From assembly GCF_018324685.1 (NCBI RefSeq), contig NZ_AP023354.1, positions 5,332,001-5,396,000 on the forward strand: a stretch of DNA of 64,000 nt, given 5' to 3'. Below, in pieces: positions 19,050 to 28,057 of this stretch (its first letter is position 1; each line of letters starts with the position of its first letter). This DNA is from Actinocatenispora sera (GTDB taxonomy: Bacteria > Actinomycetota > Actinomycetes > Mycobacteriales > Micromonosporaceae). A program made the position numbers and the translations under genes. The notes beneath the pieces are model-generated. The model did no database searches and was not told the DNA's origin. It saw only the letters and a list, made by a program, of their open reading frames with translations.

Positions 19050-19841
19050 GTGGACACCCAGACCGAGGCCACCACTCCCGAGCCGACCGAGCCGCCGCAC
19101 ACCGGTGAGCCGCTGGTCGTGCTGGACGGCGTCAACAAGTGGTTCGGCCCTCTGCATGTGCTTCAGGACATCAACCTGACGGTGCACACCGGCGAGGTCG
19201 TCGTGGTGATCGGCCCGTCCGGTTCGGGCAAGTCGACGCTGTGCCGGGCGATCAACCGGCTGGAGCCGATCGACTCCGGCACGATCACCGTCGACGGCTC
19301 GGTGTTGCCGGAGGAGGGCAAGGCGCTCGCCCGGCTGCGCAGCGAGGTCGGCATGGTCTTCCAGTCCTTCAACCTGTTCGCGCACAAGACGATCCTGGAG
19401 AACGTCACGCTCGGCCCGGTGAAGGTGCGCCGGGAGAAGTCCGACCTCGTGCGTGAGCGGGCGATGGGCCTGCTGGAGCGGGTCGGCGTCGCCAACCAGG
19501 CGGAGAAGTACCCCGCCCAGCTGTCCGGTGGCCAGCAGCAGCGGGTGGCGATCGCCCGGGCGCTGGCCATGCAGCCCAAGGTGATGCTGTTCGACGAGCC
19601 CACCAGCGCGCTCGACCCGGAAATGATCAACGAGGTGCTGGACGTGATGACCTCGCTGGCGCGCGAGGGCATGACGATGATCGTGGTCACCCACGAGATG
19701 GGCTTCGCCCGCCGGGCGGCGAACCGGGTCGTGTTCATGGCCGACGGCCAGATCGTCGAGCAGGCCACCCCGGACGAGTTCTTCACCAACCCGCAGTCCG
19801 AGCGGGCCCGCGACTTCCTGTCGAAGATCCTGACGCACTGA
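19050..19841 (+). CDS. gluA: Glutamate/polar amino acid ABC transporter ATPase
   Basis: 263 residues from GTG 19050, with GAGGAC upstream. It has Walker [11 protein letters not shown]-loop [11 protein letters not shown], signature LSGGQQQR, Walker [13 protein letters not shown] and switch His in VVTHEMGFA. The PAAT-family wording [16 protein letters not shown] and HEMGFAR is typical of glutamate/glutamine importers (GluA/GlnQ). It is the first gene of a four-gene operon with a lipoprotein and two permeases. Gene naming follows the Corynebacterium gluABCD arrangement; the exact substrate is inferred. Confidence 0.93.
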   Translation: MDTQTEATTPEPTEPPHTGEPLVVLDGVNKWFGPLHVLQDINLTVHTGEVVVVIGPSGSGKSTLCRAINRLEPIDSGTITVDGSVLPEEGKALARLRSEVGMVFQSFNLFAHKTILENVTLGPVKVRREKSDLVRERAMGLLERVGVANQAEKYPAQLSGGQQQRVAIARALAMQPKVMLFDEPTSALDPEMINEVLDVMTSLAREGMTMIVVTHEMGFARRAANRVVFMADGQIVEQATPDEFFTNPQSERARDFLSKILTH

Positions 19842-19941
19842 CGGCGTCGTGGTCGGCGGGGCGACGCACCCGCCGACGGTTCCCGTGACGGTGCGCGACG
19901 GCCATGCCGTCGCGCACCTCCCCCATCCAAGAGAGGCACTG

Positions 19942-20859
19942 ATGAAACTGAAGCGACTCCTCGCGGTCGCCGTCATCGGCTCGCTCGCGCTCGGCACCGT
20001 CGCCGCGTGCGGTGGCAGCAAGCTCGACGAGAAGACCAAGAAGGACAAGGCCGCCTCCGGGGCCTACACCATCGTCAAGGACCCGAAGTTCCCCGCGGGC
20101 TCGACGATGGACAAGATCCACAAGGCCAAGCACATCAAGATCGGCGTCAAGTTCGACCAGCCGGGCATCGGCTACAAGAACCCGACCTCCGGCAAGGTCG
20201 AGGGCTACGACATCGAGATCGGCAAGATGATCGCCGGTCAGCTGGGCCTGGACTACAACGACAACAAGCAGGTCGAGTTCGTCGAGACGGTGTCCAAGAA
20301 CCGGGAGACGTTCCTGGAGAACGGCACCGTCGACCTGGTGATCGCGTCGTACTCGATCACCGACGAGCGCAAGCAGCTGGTCGGGTTCGCCGGTCCGTAC
20401 TACGAGACCGGTCAGGACATGCTGATCCGCAAGGCGGACAAGGACAAGATCAAGACGCCGGACGACCTGGCCGGTAAGAAGGTCTGCTCGGTGACCGGCT
20501 CCACCCCGCTGGCCAACATTGAGAAGAACTACCCGAAGGCCAAGCCGGTCGCGCTGGCGCAGTACTCCGACTGCGTGACCCAGCTGCAGAACTCCACCGT
20601 CGACGTGCTGACCACCGACGGTGCGATCCTGCTCGGCTACGCCGCCCAGGACCCCGACCACCTGATGGTCGTGGGCAAGCCGTTCTCCACCGAGAAGTAC
20701 GGCATCGGCATGAACAAGGACCGCACCGACCTGCGGAAGTGGATCGACGACCGGCTGGACGCGTCCTTCTCCGACGGCAGCTGGAAGAAGGCCTACGACC
20801 TGACGCTCGGCAAGTCCGGCTCCGAGGCGCCGAACCCGCCGACCCTCGACCGCTACTGA
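19942..20859 (+). CDS. gluB: Glutamate-type ABC transporter substrate-binding lipoprotein
   Basis: 305 residues from ATG 19942 behind AGAGAGG. The signal peptide ends in a lipobox (LGTVAAC, Cys near residue 24), so the protein should be membrane-anchored. The bilobed SBP_bac_3 domain shows KIGVKFDQPGIGYKNP, YDIEIGKMIAGQLG, VIASYSITDERKQLVGFAGPYY and GKKVCSVTGSTPL. It captures an acidic or polar amino acid for the permease pair that follows. The spacing of 100 bp after gluA is the widest in the operon. Confidence 0.93.
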   Translation: MKLKRLLAVAVIGSLALGTVAACGGSKLDEKTKKDKAASGAYTIVKDPKFPAGSTMDKIHKAKHIKIGVKFDQPGIGYKNPTSGKVEGYDIEIGKMIAGQLGLDYNDNKQVEFVETVSKNRETFLENGTVDLVIASYSITDERKQLVGFAGPYYETGQDMLIRKADKDKIKTPDDLAGKKVCSVTGSTPLANIEKNYPKAKPVALAQYSDCVTQLQNSTVDVLTTDGAILLGYAAQDPDHLMVVGKPFSTEKYGIGMNKDRTDLRKWIDDRLDASFSDGSWKKAYDLTLGKSGSEAPNPPTLDRY

Positions 20860-20925
20860 CCGATCGCGGACCGGGCCGGCGCCATGGCGCCGGCCCGGTC
20901 CGCGCCACCGTCCCGTGGAGGACAC

Positions 20926-21639
20926 GTGGTTCTCGCCGAAACCGCCGGTGCGTCCACCGGCGGCCTGGAATTCCTGTGGCAACAGCGCGGGGCGTTCTTC
21001 AGCGGCCTGCTCGGCACCGTCGAGCTGTCGGTCGTCGCCGGCATCCTCGCCACCATCATCGGGCTGATCGTCGCCGCCATGCGGGTGTCGCCCATCGCGG
21101 CGCTGCGGGTGGCCGGTACCGCGTGGTCCGGCTTCTTCCGCAACACCCCGCTGACGCTGGTGTTCCTCGCGACCTCGGTGGTACTGCCGCTGGTCGGCAT
21201 CCGGTTCGCCTGGGCCGACGCGATCGGCGTCGACACGTTCTTCATCTTCGCCGTGATCGCGCTGTCCACCTACACCTCCTGCTTCGTCGCCGATGCGATC
21301 CGGTCCGGCTTCAACGCGGTACCGGTCGGACAGGCCGAGGCGGCCCGCGCGGTGGGCATGACGTTCGGCCAGACGCTGCGGCTGGTGGTGCTGCCGCAGG
21401 CGCTGCGGTCCGTGCTGCCGCCCCTGGCCAGCATGTACATCGCGATGATCAAGAACTCCGCGATCGCCGAGTTCTTCAACGTCAGCGAGCTGACCAAGTT
21501 CTTCGACGACCAGGTCCGGGACCATCCCGAGCATCTCTACGCCGAGTTCATCGCGGTGGCGGTCGGCTACATCGTGCTGACCCTGCTGGTGTCCGGAGCG
21601 TTCAACCTGGCCGAACGGCGACTGGCGGTGTCTCGATGA
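20926..21639 (+). CDS. gluC: Glutamate-type ABC transporter permease 1
   Basis: 237 residues from GTG 20926, selected for the GTGGAGG site 5 bp upstream. Five hydrophobic segments and the EAA loop (GQAEAARAVGMTFGQTLRLVVLPQALR, residues about 137-163) identify a HisM-type amino acid permease. The FFRNTPLTLVFL segment matches the FxRGTPLLVQ consensus. The stop overlaps the ATG of the second permease by four bases, showing translational coupling. Confidence 0.93.
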   Translation: MVLAETAGASTGGLEFLWQQRGAFFSGLLGTVELSVVAGILATIIGLIVAAMRVSPIAALRVAGTAWSGFFRNTPLTLVFLATSVVLPLVGIRFAWADAIGVDTFFIFAVIALSTYTSCFVADAIRSGFNAVPVGQAEAARAVGMTFGQTLRLVVLPQALRSVLPPLASMYIAMIKNSAIAEFFNVSELTKFFDDQVRDHPEHLYAEFIAVAVGYIVLTLLVSGAFNLAERRLAVSR

Positions 21640-22571
21640 CGAGCGTGCTGTACGACAACCCCGGGCCGGCCGCGCGCCGCCGGATCCGGTTCTGGACCGC
21701 GGTGAGCATCGTGGCGCTGGCCGCGGTCGTCGCGTTCGTGATCTGGCAGGTGGCCCGCAAGGGCCAGCTGTCCGCCGCCATGTGGAGCCCGTTCGTCGAC
21801 TCCGGGCTGTGGCGGCAGCTGTTCGAGTCGCTGTTCGCGACGATCAAGGCGGCGCTGCTGTCGATCGTGCTCGCGCTGGTGCTGGGGGCCATCCTCGCCA
21901 CCGGCCGACTGTCCGACCGGGGCTGGCTGCGCTGGCCGGCGTTCGTGGTGATCGAGTTCTTCCGCGCCGTGCCGCTGCTGCTGCTGATCCTGTTCGGCCT
22001 GTTCACCTGGGGCCCGCCGCTGTCGTTCATCGGTACCGCGATCGGCGCCACCCCGCCGGACGCGTTCGCCGCGCTGGTGGTCGGTCTGACCCTGTACAAC
22101 GGGTCGGTGCTCGCCGAGGTGTTCCGCGCCGGCATCAACGCGGTACCGCGGGGCCAGTCCGAGGCGGCCTACGCGATCGGCATGCGCAAGACCGCGGTGA
22201 TGCGGATGATCCTGGCGCCGCAGGCGATCCGGATGATGCTGCCGGCGATCGTCGCGCAGTGCGTGGTGGCGCTGAAGGACTCCGCGCTCGGTTTCATCGT
22301 CGGCTACCAGGAGCTGCTGAGCTTCGGCAAGCGGATCTACCAGGGCGGCGCCGACATCTGGGAGCTGCCGCAGCCGCCGGTGGTCACCACGCTGATCGTG
22401 GTCGTCGCCATCTACATCGTGATCAACCTGCTGCTGTCCTGGCTGGCCTCCTGGCTGGAGCGGCGGATGTCGCGCTCCCGCAAGCTCGCCGCCGCGCCGC
22501 TGACCGCGATGCAGACCGGCGAGGAGCCGGTGGCCGCCGGCCCGCTCGGTGGCGGCGAAGCACCGAAGTAG
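21636..22571 (+). CDS. gluD: Glutamate-type ABC transporter permease 2
   Basis: 311 residues from ATG 21636. It has an additional N-terminal membrane segment (TAVSIVALAAVVAFVIWQV) before the core, then FFRAVPLLLLILFGLF and the EAA loop GQSEAAYAIGMRKTAVMRMILAPQAIR. The C-terminus carries a hydrophilic tail of about 35 residues. With gluC it should form a heterodimeric channel energised by gluA. A strong hairpin at 22595-22621 follows and probably ends the operon. Confidence 0.93.
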   Translation: MTSVLYDNPGPAARRRIRFWTAVSIVALAAVVAFVIWQVARKGQLSAAMWSPFVDSGLWRQLFESLFATIKAALLSIVLALVLGAILATGRLSDRGWLRWPAFVVIEFFRAVPLLLLILFGLFTWGPPLSFIGTAIGATPPDAFAALVVGLTLYNGSVLAEVFRAGINAVPRGQSEAAYAIGMRKTAVMRMILAPQAIRMMLPAIVAQCVVALKDSALGFIVGYQELLSFGKRIYQGGADIWELPQPPVVTTLIVVVAIYIVINLLLSWLASWLERRMSRSRKLAAAPLTAMQTGEEPVAAGPLGGGEAPK

Positions 22572-22594
22572 CACCACACCGCTGCGTACGACTC

Positions 22595-22621
22595 GGCGCC
22601 CCTGTCACCGACAGGGGCGCC
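22595..22621. terminator. Hairpin terminator after gluABCD
   Basis: A perfect 12-bp stem (GGCGCCCCTGTC / GACAGGGGCGCC) with a 3-nt loop, 24 bp after the gluD stop and between convergent genes. There is no T-tract, as is common in actinobacteria, so it could terminate in both directions. Confidence 0.8.
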
Positions 22622-22698
22622 AAGTGCCGTCCGGCCCCGGGCCGGGTTGCCGCCGGGCCGGGTCACCGCCGGCCCGGGTGCCGCCGGGCCGGTCGCGG

Positions 22699-24942
22699 TC
22701 AGGCTGCCAGCGCCGGCTCGGCCACCCGCTCGCCGAGCACCTGGGCGTAGATCTCCTCGTACCGCCGCAGGGTCGCCGGCACGGCGTGCTGCTCGACCCG
22801 GCGCCGGCCCGCCGCACCCATCCGTACCCGCAGCTGCGGATCGGCGGCGAGCATCCCGAGCCGGGACGCCAGCCCCGCCACGTCGCCCGGCTGGTACAGC
22901 CAGCCGTTGTCGCCGTTGCGCACCAGGTGCGGCAGCGCCATCGCATCGGCGGCGACCACCGGGCGACCGGCCGCCATCGCCTCCATCGTCACCAGGCTCT
23001 GCAGCTCGGCGATGCCCGGGATGCAGAAGATGTCGGCCCGCTCGTACGCGGCCGGCAGCTCGTCGTCCGGCACGAACCCGCTGAACCGGACCCGGTCGCC
23101 GACACCCAGGTCGGCGGCGAGCCGCTGCCACTCGTCCCGGCGCGAGCCGGTACCCACCAGCTCGACGTCGAGCGGCAGCGCCGCCGGCAGCAGCGCGAGT
23201 GCCCGGATCAGCTCGTCGACCCGCTTCTCGGCGTCCAGCCGGCCGACGAACAGCACCGTCGGCACTTCCGCGTCCGGCGCCCGGCGGGCCTCGAACCGGT
23301 CCAGGTCGATCCCGCAGGAGACCGCCTCGGCGTGCTCGATCCCGTTCTCCTGCAACAGCTCCACCGCCCGCTGGGTCGGCGCGGTGACCGCCACCGCCCG
23401 GTGGAACACCCTGGCCGCATCCCGCCAGGCCGCCGACCGGGCCGCATCGTGCAGCACGCCGGGCAGCCGCAGGTAGCCGAACAGGTTCTCCGGCATGAAG
23501 TGGTTGGTCGCCACCAGCGGCACCCGGTGCCGGTTCGCGGCCACCGACAACGCCCGGCCGATCAGCATGTGCGACTGGATGTGCACCACGTCCGGCGCCA
23601 GCTCCGCGAGCAGGTCGTCGGCCGCGGCGGACGCCTGCCACGGTGGGCAGAACCGGAACGTCGGGTGGAACGGCGTGCGCCGCGCCCGCACCCGGTGCAC
23701 GAACACACCCTCCATCATGGACACTCCAGCGGCCCCGTCCGGAGACGGCGCCAGCACGTGCACCTCGTGCCCGCGGGCCGCCAACCCCGTCGCCAGCCGG
23801 TACGAGAACCGCGCCGCACCGTTGACGTCCGGTACGAACGTGTCCGCACCCACCACGATGCGCCGAGCCGCACTGTCGCCACCGTTCACCGTCTGCTCCC
23901 TCGTCCGTGACGGCGCCGTCGCCGTCGTTCGTGATCCGTTCGATCCGCCTGCTCCCGGCACCCCCGCCGGGAGCCCGTGCCCTGCCTTGTCCCCGCGGCT
24001 CACCGCGTTCTCGCCTCCGGCCGGCGCCCGATCCCCGGTCGGCGCGGGCGACTGCGACCCGCCCGGCAGCGCGGCCGGCTCTCCGCCGTCGCGCGCCGGT
24101 CGCGGGGCCGCATCCGGGTGGAACCTGGCCAGCAGCACCACGCCGCCCGCCGCCACCAGCGCCAACGCCACCTGACCGGCCACCGTCGCCGGCGACATCG
24201 CGGCACCCTCGCCCAGCAGCACCGCACCGACCAGTACCGCGAAGAACGGGTCGGCCATGGTCAGGCACGCCACCACCACCGTCGGTGGCCCCGAGGCGTA
24301 CCCGAGCTGGATCAGCGCGCCGCCGACCAGCAGCGCCACCACCAGCCCGACCAGGACCAGCACCGGTACCGCGCCGATGCCGCCGACCAGCAACCGCTGC
24401 ACCACCACCCGGGTCGACACCGACACGAACCCGTACGCCAGGCCGCCCGCCGTGGCGAGCGCGAGGCACCGCGCCCGCCCCCGTACCAGCGGCGCCAACG
24501 CACCGAGCACCGCGACACCCGCCGCGGCGAGCAGTGCGGTGCGGCCGATGGCCACGTCCGAGATCACGGTGTCCCGGGCCTGCCCCGAGGTGAGCAGGAC
24601 GAACCCGCCCACCGCCGCGGTCGTCGCACCGATCGCGGTCAACGTCACCCCGCCCGGCCAGCGCCGGGCCGTGACCGCCGACAGCGCCGCAACCAGTACC
24701 ACCGCGAGCACGCCCAGCGGCTGCACCACGCTCAGCGGCGCCAGCCCCAGCGCGGCCGAGTGCAAACCGGCGCCGACCCCGATCAGCAGCAAGCCGCCGA
24801 ACCAGCGGCGCTGCCGTACCAACCGGGCGAGCCGGCCGCGGCCCGGGGCGCACGCGGTGCGCACCGCGGCGTGCTGCACGTGCGCGGCCAACGCGTACGC
24901 CACCGCGCCGGCCAGCGCGAGCACGATCGCCACCGCGGTCAT
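22699..24942 (-). CDS. DMT-family membrane protein fused in frame to a GT4 glycosyltransferase
   Basis: One open frame of 747 codons from ATG 24942. Residues about 1-275 are a nine- to ten-helix DMT/NIPA-like transporter (MTAVAIVLALAGAVAYALAA, LGLAPLSVVQPLGVLAVVLV, GPPTVVVACLTMADPFFAVL). A 75-residue Gly/Pro/Ala linker follows, then a GT-B glycosyltransferase with DTFVPDVNGAARFSYRLATG, VPTVLFVGRLDAEKRVDELI and the E-x7-E motif in ELQSLVTME. The GT part resembles phosphatidylinositol mannosyltransferase relatives. A GTG at 23889, seven bases after GAGGGAG, could start the GT alone (396 residues), so two proteins may be made. The ATG overlaps the DUF998 stop (ATGA). The substrate is unknown. 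Confidence 0.85.
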   Translation of the reverse strand: MTAVAIVLALAGAVAYALAAHVQHAAVRTACAPGRGRLARLVRQRRWFGGLLLIGVGAGLHSAALGLAPLSVVQPLGVLAVVLVAALSAVTARRWPGGVTLTAIGATTAAVGGFVLLTSGQARDTVISDVAIGRTALLAAAGVAVLGALAPLVRGRARCLALATAGGLAYGFVSVSTRVVVQRLLVGGIGAVPVLVLVGLVVALLVGGALIQLGYASGPPTVVVACLTMADPFFAVLVGAVLLGEGAAMSPATVAGQVALALVAAGGVVLLARFHPDAAPRPARDGGEPAALPGGSQSPAPTGDRAPAGGENAVSRGDKAGHGLPAGVPGAGGSNGSRTTATAPSRTREQTVNGGDSAARRIVVGADTFVPDVNGAARFSYRLATGLAARGHEVHVLAPSPDGAAGVSMMEGVFVHRVRARRTPFHPTFRFCPPWQASAAADDLLAELAPDVVHIQSHMLIGRALSVAANRHRVPLVATNHFMPENLFGYLRLPGVLHDAARSAAWRDAARVFHRAVAVTAPTQRAVELLQENGIEHAEAVSCGIDLDRFEARRAPDAEVPTVLFVGRLDAEKRVDELIRALALLPAALPLDVELVGTGSRRDEWQRLAADLGVGDRVRFSGFVPDDELPAAYERADIFCIPGIAELQSLVTMEAMAAGRPVVAADAMALPHLVRNGDNGWLYQPGDVAGLASRLGMLAADPQLRVRMGAAGRRRVEQHAVPATLRRYEEIYAQVLGERVAEPALAA

Positions 24943-25628
24943 CGCGCCACCTCCGCCCCGGCCGGGGCGACCGCAGCCGCCGCCGGCACCGGCGTGGCGG
25001 GAAGCCCGGTACGGATCAGCCGGGCTGCCACGACGACCACCAGCGCCAGCTCCGGCGCGAGTACCAGCCGCTCGAGCAGTCCCTGGGCCCCCACCAGCAC
25101 CTCGCCGCCCGGGAACGGCATCCCGAACAGCGGCAGGTAGCTGGTCAGGAACCCGGCGAACAGCCCGATCGACAGCCACGCCAGCCACCGCAGCGGGCGA
25201 CCCACCGCCCGCCACCGGTCCCGCCGCGAGCCCGCCACCAGGGTCAGCACCGCGACCGGTACCGCACCGAACAGCAGGCCGCCGGCGAGCTTGTGCACCA
25301 GGCCGGTCGTGGTCACCGGCGCACCCGTCACGTCGGCCGGGAACAACCCGATCAGCGCCGAACCCAGCGCCGCGGCCGCGACCAGTACCCCGGTCCACCG
25401 GCCGGCGGCGCCCGCCACGAGCAACGCCCGTCGCAGCACCATCAGCCCGGCGGCGAGCACCAGCACCGCGACCGGCAGCAGCACCGACCCGAGCGGCGTG
25501 AACACGTAGTCGCTGACCATGCCGTGCACCGGGTCCACCCCGGCCGCGGCGTGCAGGTACCCGATCAGCAGGAGGGCGAGCCCCACCAGCGACAGGGACA
25601 GCACCGCGGCACCAGGTACCGATCGCAC
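24939..25628 (-). CDS. DUF998-type integral membrane protein
   Basis: 229 residues from GTG 25628, which has GGGGGTGA just upstream. Six hydrophobic segments are visible (VLSLSLVGLALLLIGYLHAA, VLLPVAVLVLAAGLMVLRRA, LVAAAALGSALIGLFPAD, LSIGLFAGFLTSYLPLFGM). The conserved loop FPADVTGAPVTTTGLVHKLAGGLLFG is typical of DUF998 proteins. The frame is also open upstream to 26006 through a repeat-coded ARQAGALP stretch; that extension would be unusual and I do not include it. Its stop overlaps the start of the transporter-glycosyltransferase gene, so the two form an operon. Function is unknown. Confidence 0.8.
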   Translation of the reverse strand: MRSVPGAAVLSLSLVGLALLLIGYLHAAAGVDPVHGMVSDYVFTPLGSVLLPVAVLVLAAGLMVLRRALLVAGAAGRWTGVLVAAAALGSALIGLFPADVTGAPVTTTGLVHKLAGGLLFGAVPVAVLTLVAGSRRDRWRAVGRPLRWLAWLSIGLFAGFLTSYLPLFGMPFPGGEVLVGAQGLLERLVLAPELALVVVVAARLIRTGLPATPVPAAAAVAPAGAEVAR

Positions 25629-25846
25629 CGTCTCACCCCCGGCCGTGTCCACCGCGGTACCGGCCGCTCCGGCACCGCCAGGTACACGGTCACATCCCGG
25701 ATCGGCAGGCACACTGCCGCAAGCACCTGAATCGGACCTGGCGGCAGCCGCAGCCGCGGGGTAGGGCTGACCACAGTGCGGGGACTCGACCCCAGCCGGA
25801 AGTACGGGTCCGGCGCCGGCCCGGCGCGAACCCACGGCGCCGTCCC

Positions 25847-25942
25847 GGCGTGCGGGCAGAACGCCGGCCTGGCGTGCGGGCAGAACGCCGGCCTGGCGTG
25901 CGGGCAGGGCGCCGGCCTGGCGTGCGGGCAGGGCGCCGGCCT
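25847..25942. repeat. 24-bp x4 tandem repeat upstream of DUF998
   Basis: Four units of GGCGTGCGGGCAGAACGCCG type start at 25847, 25871, 25895 and 25919; two read GCAGAACG and two GCAGGGCG. On the minus strand they would encode eight-residue ARQAGALP units in an N-terminal extension of the DUF998 frame, if that extension were translated. Confidence 0.9.
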
Positions 25943-26099
25943 GGCGCGGCGCGAGGAGATCGTCTGGCATACCTACGACCCTCGCGGGCGGGGAGCTTCG
26001 GCACATCCGGGGCGCTGCCCCGGTTACCCCCGGTGCCCGACCCCGGAGTGGCGATCCGGGTCATCCCCGATGCCGGCATCGCCGAGACGACCGGCGTCG

Positions 26100-26280
26100 G
26101 CGCCCGCCCCGTTCGAGCGGTCCATGGCCCGCCCGGGACCGGCGTCCGCGCCCGCTCCGTTCGAGCCGTCGATGGCCCGCCCGGGACCGGCGTCCGCGCC
26201 CGCTCCGTTCGAGCCGTCGATGGCCCGCCCGGGACCGGCGTCCGCGCCCACTCCGTTCGAGCCGTCGATGGCCCGCCCGG
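26100..26280. repeat. 48-bp x3.8 tandem repeat downstream of rny
   Basis: Units start at 26100, 26148, 26196 and 26244 (last partial). The second and third are identical and the first differs at a few sites. In the leftward frame 26296-26024 the array would encode a 16-residue GPGRAIDGSNGAGADA repeat. No ribosome binding site precedes that frame, so I treat the array as noncoding. Confidence 0.9.
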
Positions 26281-26317
26281 GGGACCGTGCCGCCACGGCG
26301 GCAGCCGGCTGGAAGGA

Positions 26318-28057
26318 TCAGCGGGCGATCTCGGTGGCCCGCGACTCGCGCACCACGGTGACCCGGATCTGACCCGGATAGGTCAGCTCCTCCTCGATCT
26401 GCTTCGCCACGTCCCGCGCCAGGACCGCGGAGCCGATCTCGTCGACCTCGTCCGGGCGCACCATCACCCGGATCTCCCGGCCGGCCTGCATCGCGAAGAC
26501 CTTCTCCACGCCGGCCTTGCCGCCGGCGATCTCCTCGATGCGTTCCAACCGCTTCACGTACGCCTCGAGGCTCTCCCGGCGGGCGCCGGGCCGGCCACCG
26601 GAGCACGCGTCGGCGGCCTGGGTCAGGACCGCCTCGATGGTCTGCGGTGCCACCTCGTTGTGGTGCGCCTCGATCGCGTGCACCACCACGTCGGCCTCGC
26701 CGTACTTGCGGGCCAGGTCGGCGCCGATCAGGGCGTGGCTGCCCTCCACCTCGTGGGTGAGCGCCTTGCCGATGTCGTGCAGGAACGCGCACCGCTTGAT
26801 CACGCTCGGGTCCAACCGCAGCTCGGCGGCCATGATGCCGGCGATGTGCGCGGTCTCCACCAGGTGCTTCAACACGTTCTGCCCGTAGCTGGTGCGGTAG
26901 CGCAGCCGGCCCAGGTGCGCCACCAGCTCCGGATGCAGCTCGGTGATCCCCACCTCGACCAGTGCGTCCTCCGCCGCCCGCAGGCACAGCCGCTCGACCT
27001 CCTGGCGGGCGGCGTCGTGCACCTCCTCGATCCGGTGCGGGTGGATCCGACCGTCCAGTACCAGCTTCTCCAGCGTCAACCGGCCGATCTCCCGGCGCAC
27101 CGGATCGAAGCAGGACAGCAGTACCGCCTCGGGGGTGTCGTCGATGATCAGGTTCACTCCGGTCACCGACTCGAACGCGCGGATGTTGCGGCCCTCGCGG
27201 CCGATGATGCGGCCCTTCATCTCGTCCGACGGCAGGTGCAGCACGCTGACCACGCTCTCCGCGGTCTGCTCGCTCGCCACCCGCTGGATCGCGTCGACCA
27301 CCAGCGCACGAGCCCGCAGCTCCGCGGTCGAGCGGGCGTCCGCCTCGATGTCGCGGACCAGGATGGCCGCCTCCCGCTTGGCGGCGGTCTCGATCGACTC
27401 GACCAGCTCGCCCTTCGCCGCCTCCGCGGTCAACCCGGCGACCCGCTCCAGCTCCCGTCGGCGTTCCTGGTCGACCTCGGCCACCGCGGCGGACCGCTCC
27501 GCAAGTTCGGTCTCGCCGGCGGCCAGCCGGCGGTCGCGCTCGGCGAGCCGCTCGACCTCCTCGTCCAGCCGGCGTTCCCGCTCGTCGAGCCGCTGCTCCC
27601 GCCGCTCCAGCTCGGCCAGCCGCTCCCTGGCCTCGCTCAGCACCCGCTGCTGCTCCTGCTCGCCGGTACGCCGGGCCTGGGCCAACGCCTGCTCGGCATC
27701 CTGGTCGGCCTGCCGGCGCGCGCGCTGGCGCAGCTGGTCGGCCTCCTCGCGGGCGGCGACCCGCACCCGCTCGGCCTCGGTACGTGCCGCCGTCGCTTCG
27801 GCCTGAGCCGCCACGGTCTGCGCCCGCGCCCGCTCGAGCTCGACGGTCGCCTCGTCGACCGCCACCCGGGCGGAGCGCAGCGCCGCCTCGTGCCGCTCAC
27901 GCTCCGCGACGACGGCCGGATCCTCCTCCGGCAACACCGCCGGGGGCTGCGGTGCGGCCTGGATCCGTCGCACCAGAACCACGGCCACGACGACCACGAC
28001 CACCGCCACCACGACGAGCACCAGCGCCACCAGCACCAGCAGGTCGCTCGCGGTCAT
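26318..28057 (-). CDS. rny: Ribonuclease Y
   Basis: 579 residues from ATG 28057 with AGGAGGGAGG upstream. An N-terminal membrane anchor (LLVLVALVLVVVAVVVVVVA, residues 6-25) is followed by a long Arg/Glu/Ala coiled coil (about 45-240), a KH domain (MKGRIIGREGRNIRAFE) and an HD domain with the metal ligands in FLHDIGKA near residue 427 and IEAHHNE. This is the full RNase Y architecture, a membrane-bound endoribonuclease that starts mRNA decay. It lies downstream of recX in the same direction. Length exceeds the Bacillus enzyme because the coiled coil is expanded. Confidence 0.95.
   Translation of the reverse strand: MTASDLLVLVALVLVVVAVVVVVVAVVLVRRIQAAPQPPAVLPEEDPAVVAERERHEAALRSARVAVDEATVELERARAQTVAAQAEATAARTEAERVRVAAREEADQLRQRARRQADQDAEQALAQARRTGEQEQQRVLSEARERLAELERREQRLDERERRLDEEVERLAERDRRLAAGETELAERSAAVAEVDQERRRELERVAGLTAEAAKGELVESIETAAKREAAILVRDIEADARSTAELRARALVVDAIQRVASEQTAESVVSVLHLPSDEMKGRIIGREGRNIRAFESVTGVNLIIDDTPEAVLLSCFDPVRREIGRLTLEKLVLDGRIHPHRIEEVHDAARQEVERLCLRAAEDALVEVGITELHPELVAHLGRLRYRTSYGQNVLKHLVETAHIAGIMAAELRLDPSVIKRCAFLHDIGKALTHEVEGSHALIGADLARKYGEADVVVHAIEAHHNEVAPQTIEAVLTQAADACSGGRPGARRESLEAYVKRLERIEEIAGGKAGVEKVFAMQAGREIRVMVRPDEVDEIGSAVLARDVAKQIEEELTYPGQIRVTVVRESRATEIAR

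Larger units (their letters stand above)
25629..26317. other. Repeat-filled region between DUF998 and rny
   Basis: 689 bp holding two unrelated tandem arrays (24 bp at 25847-25942 and 48 bp at 26100-26280), separated by about 160 bp with no clear gene. Both arrays keep long leftward frames open because the periods divide by three. No ribosome binding site supports those frames. Confidence 0.6.

Noticed and set aside
26024-26296. Possible 90-residue repeat protein downstream of rny
   Set aside because: No ribosome binding site, and the frame is open only because the repeat period is 48 bp. Kept as a repeat and a finding, not a gene.
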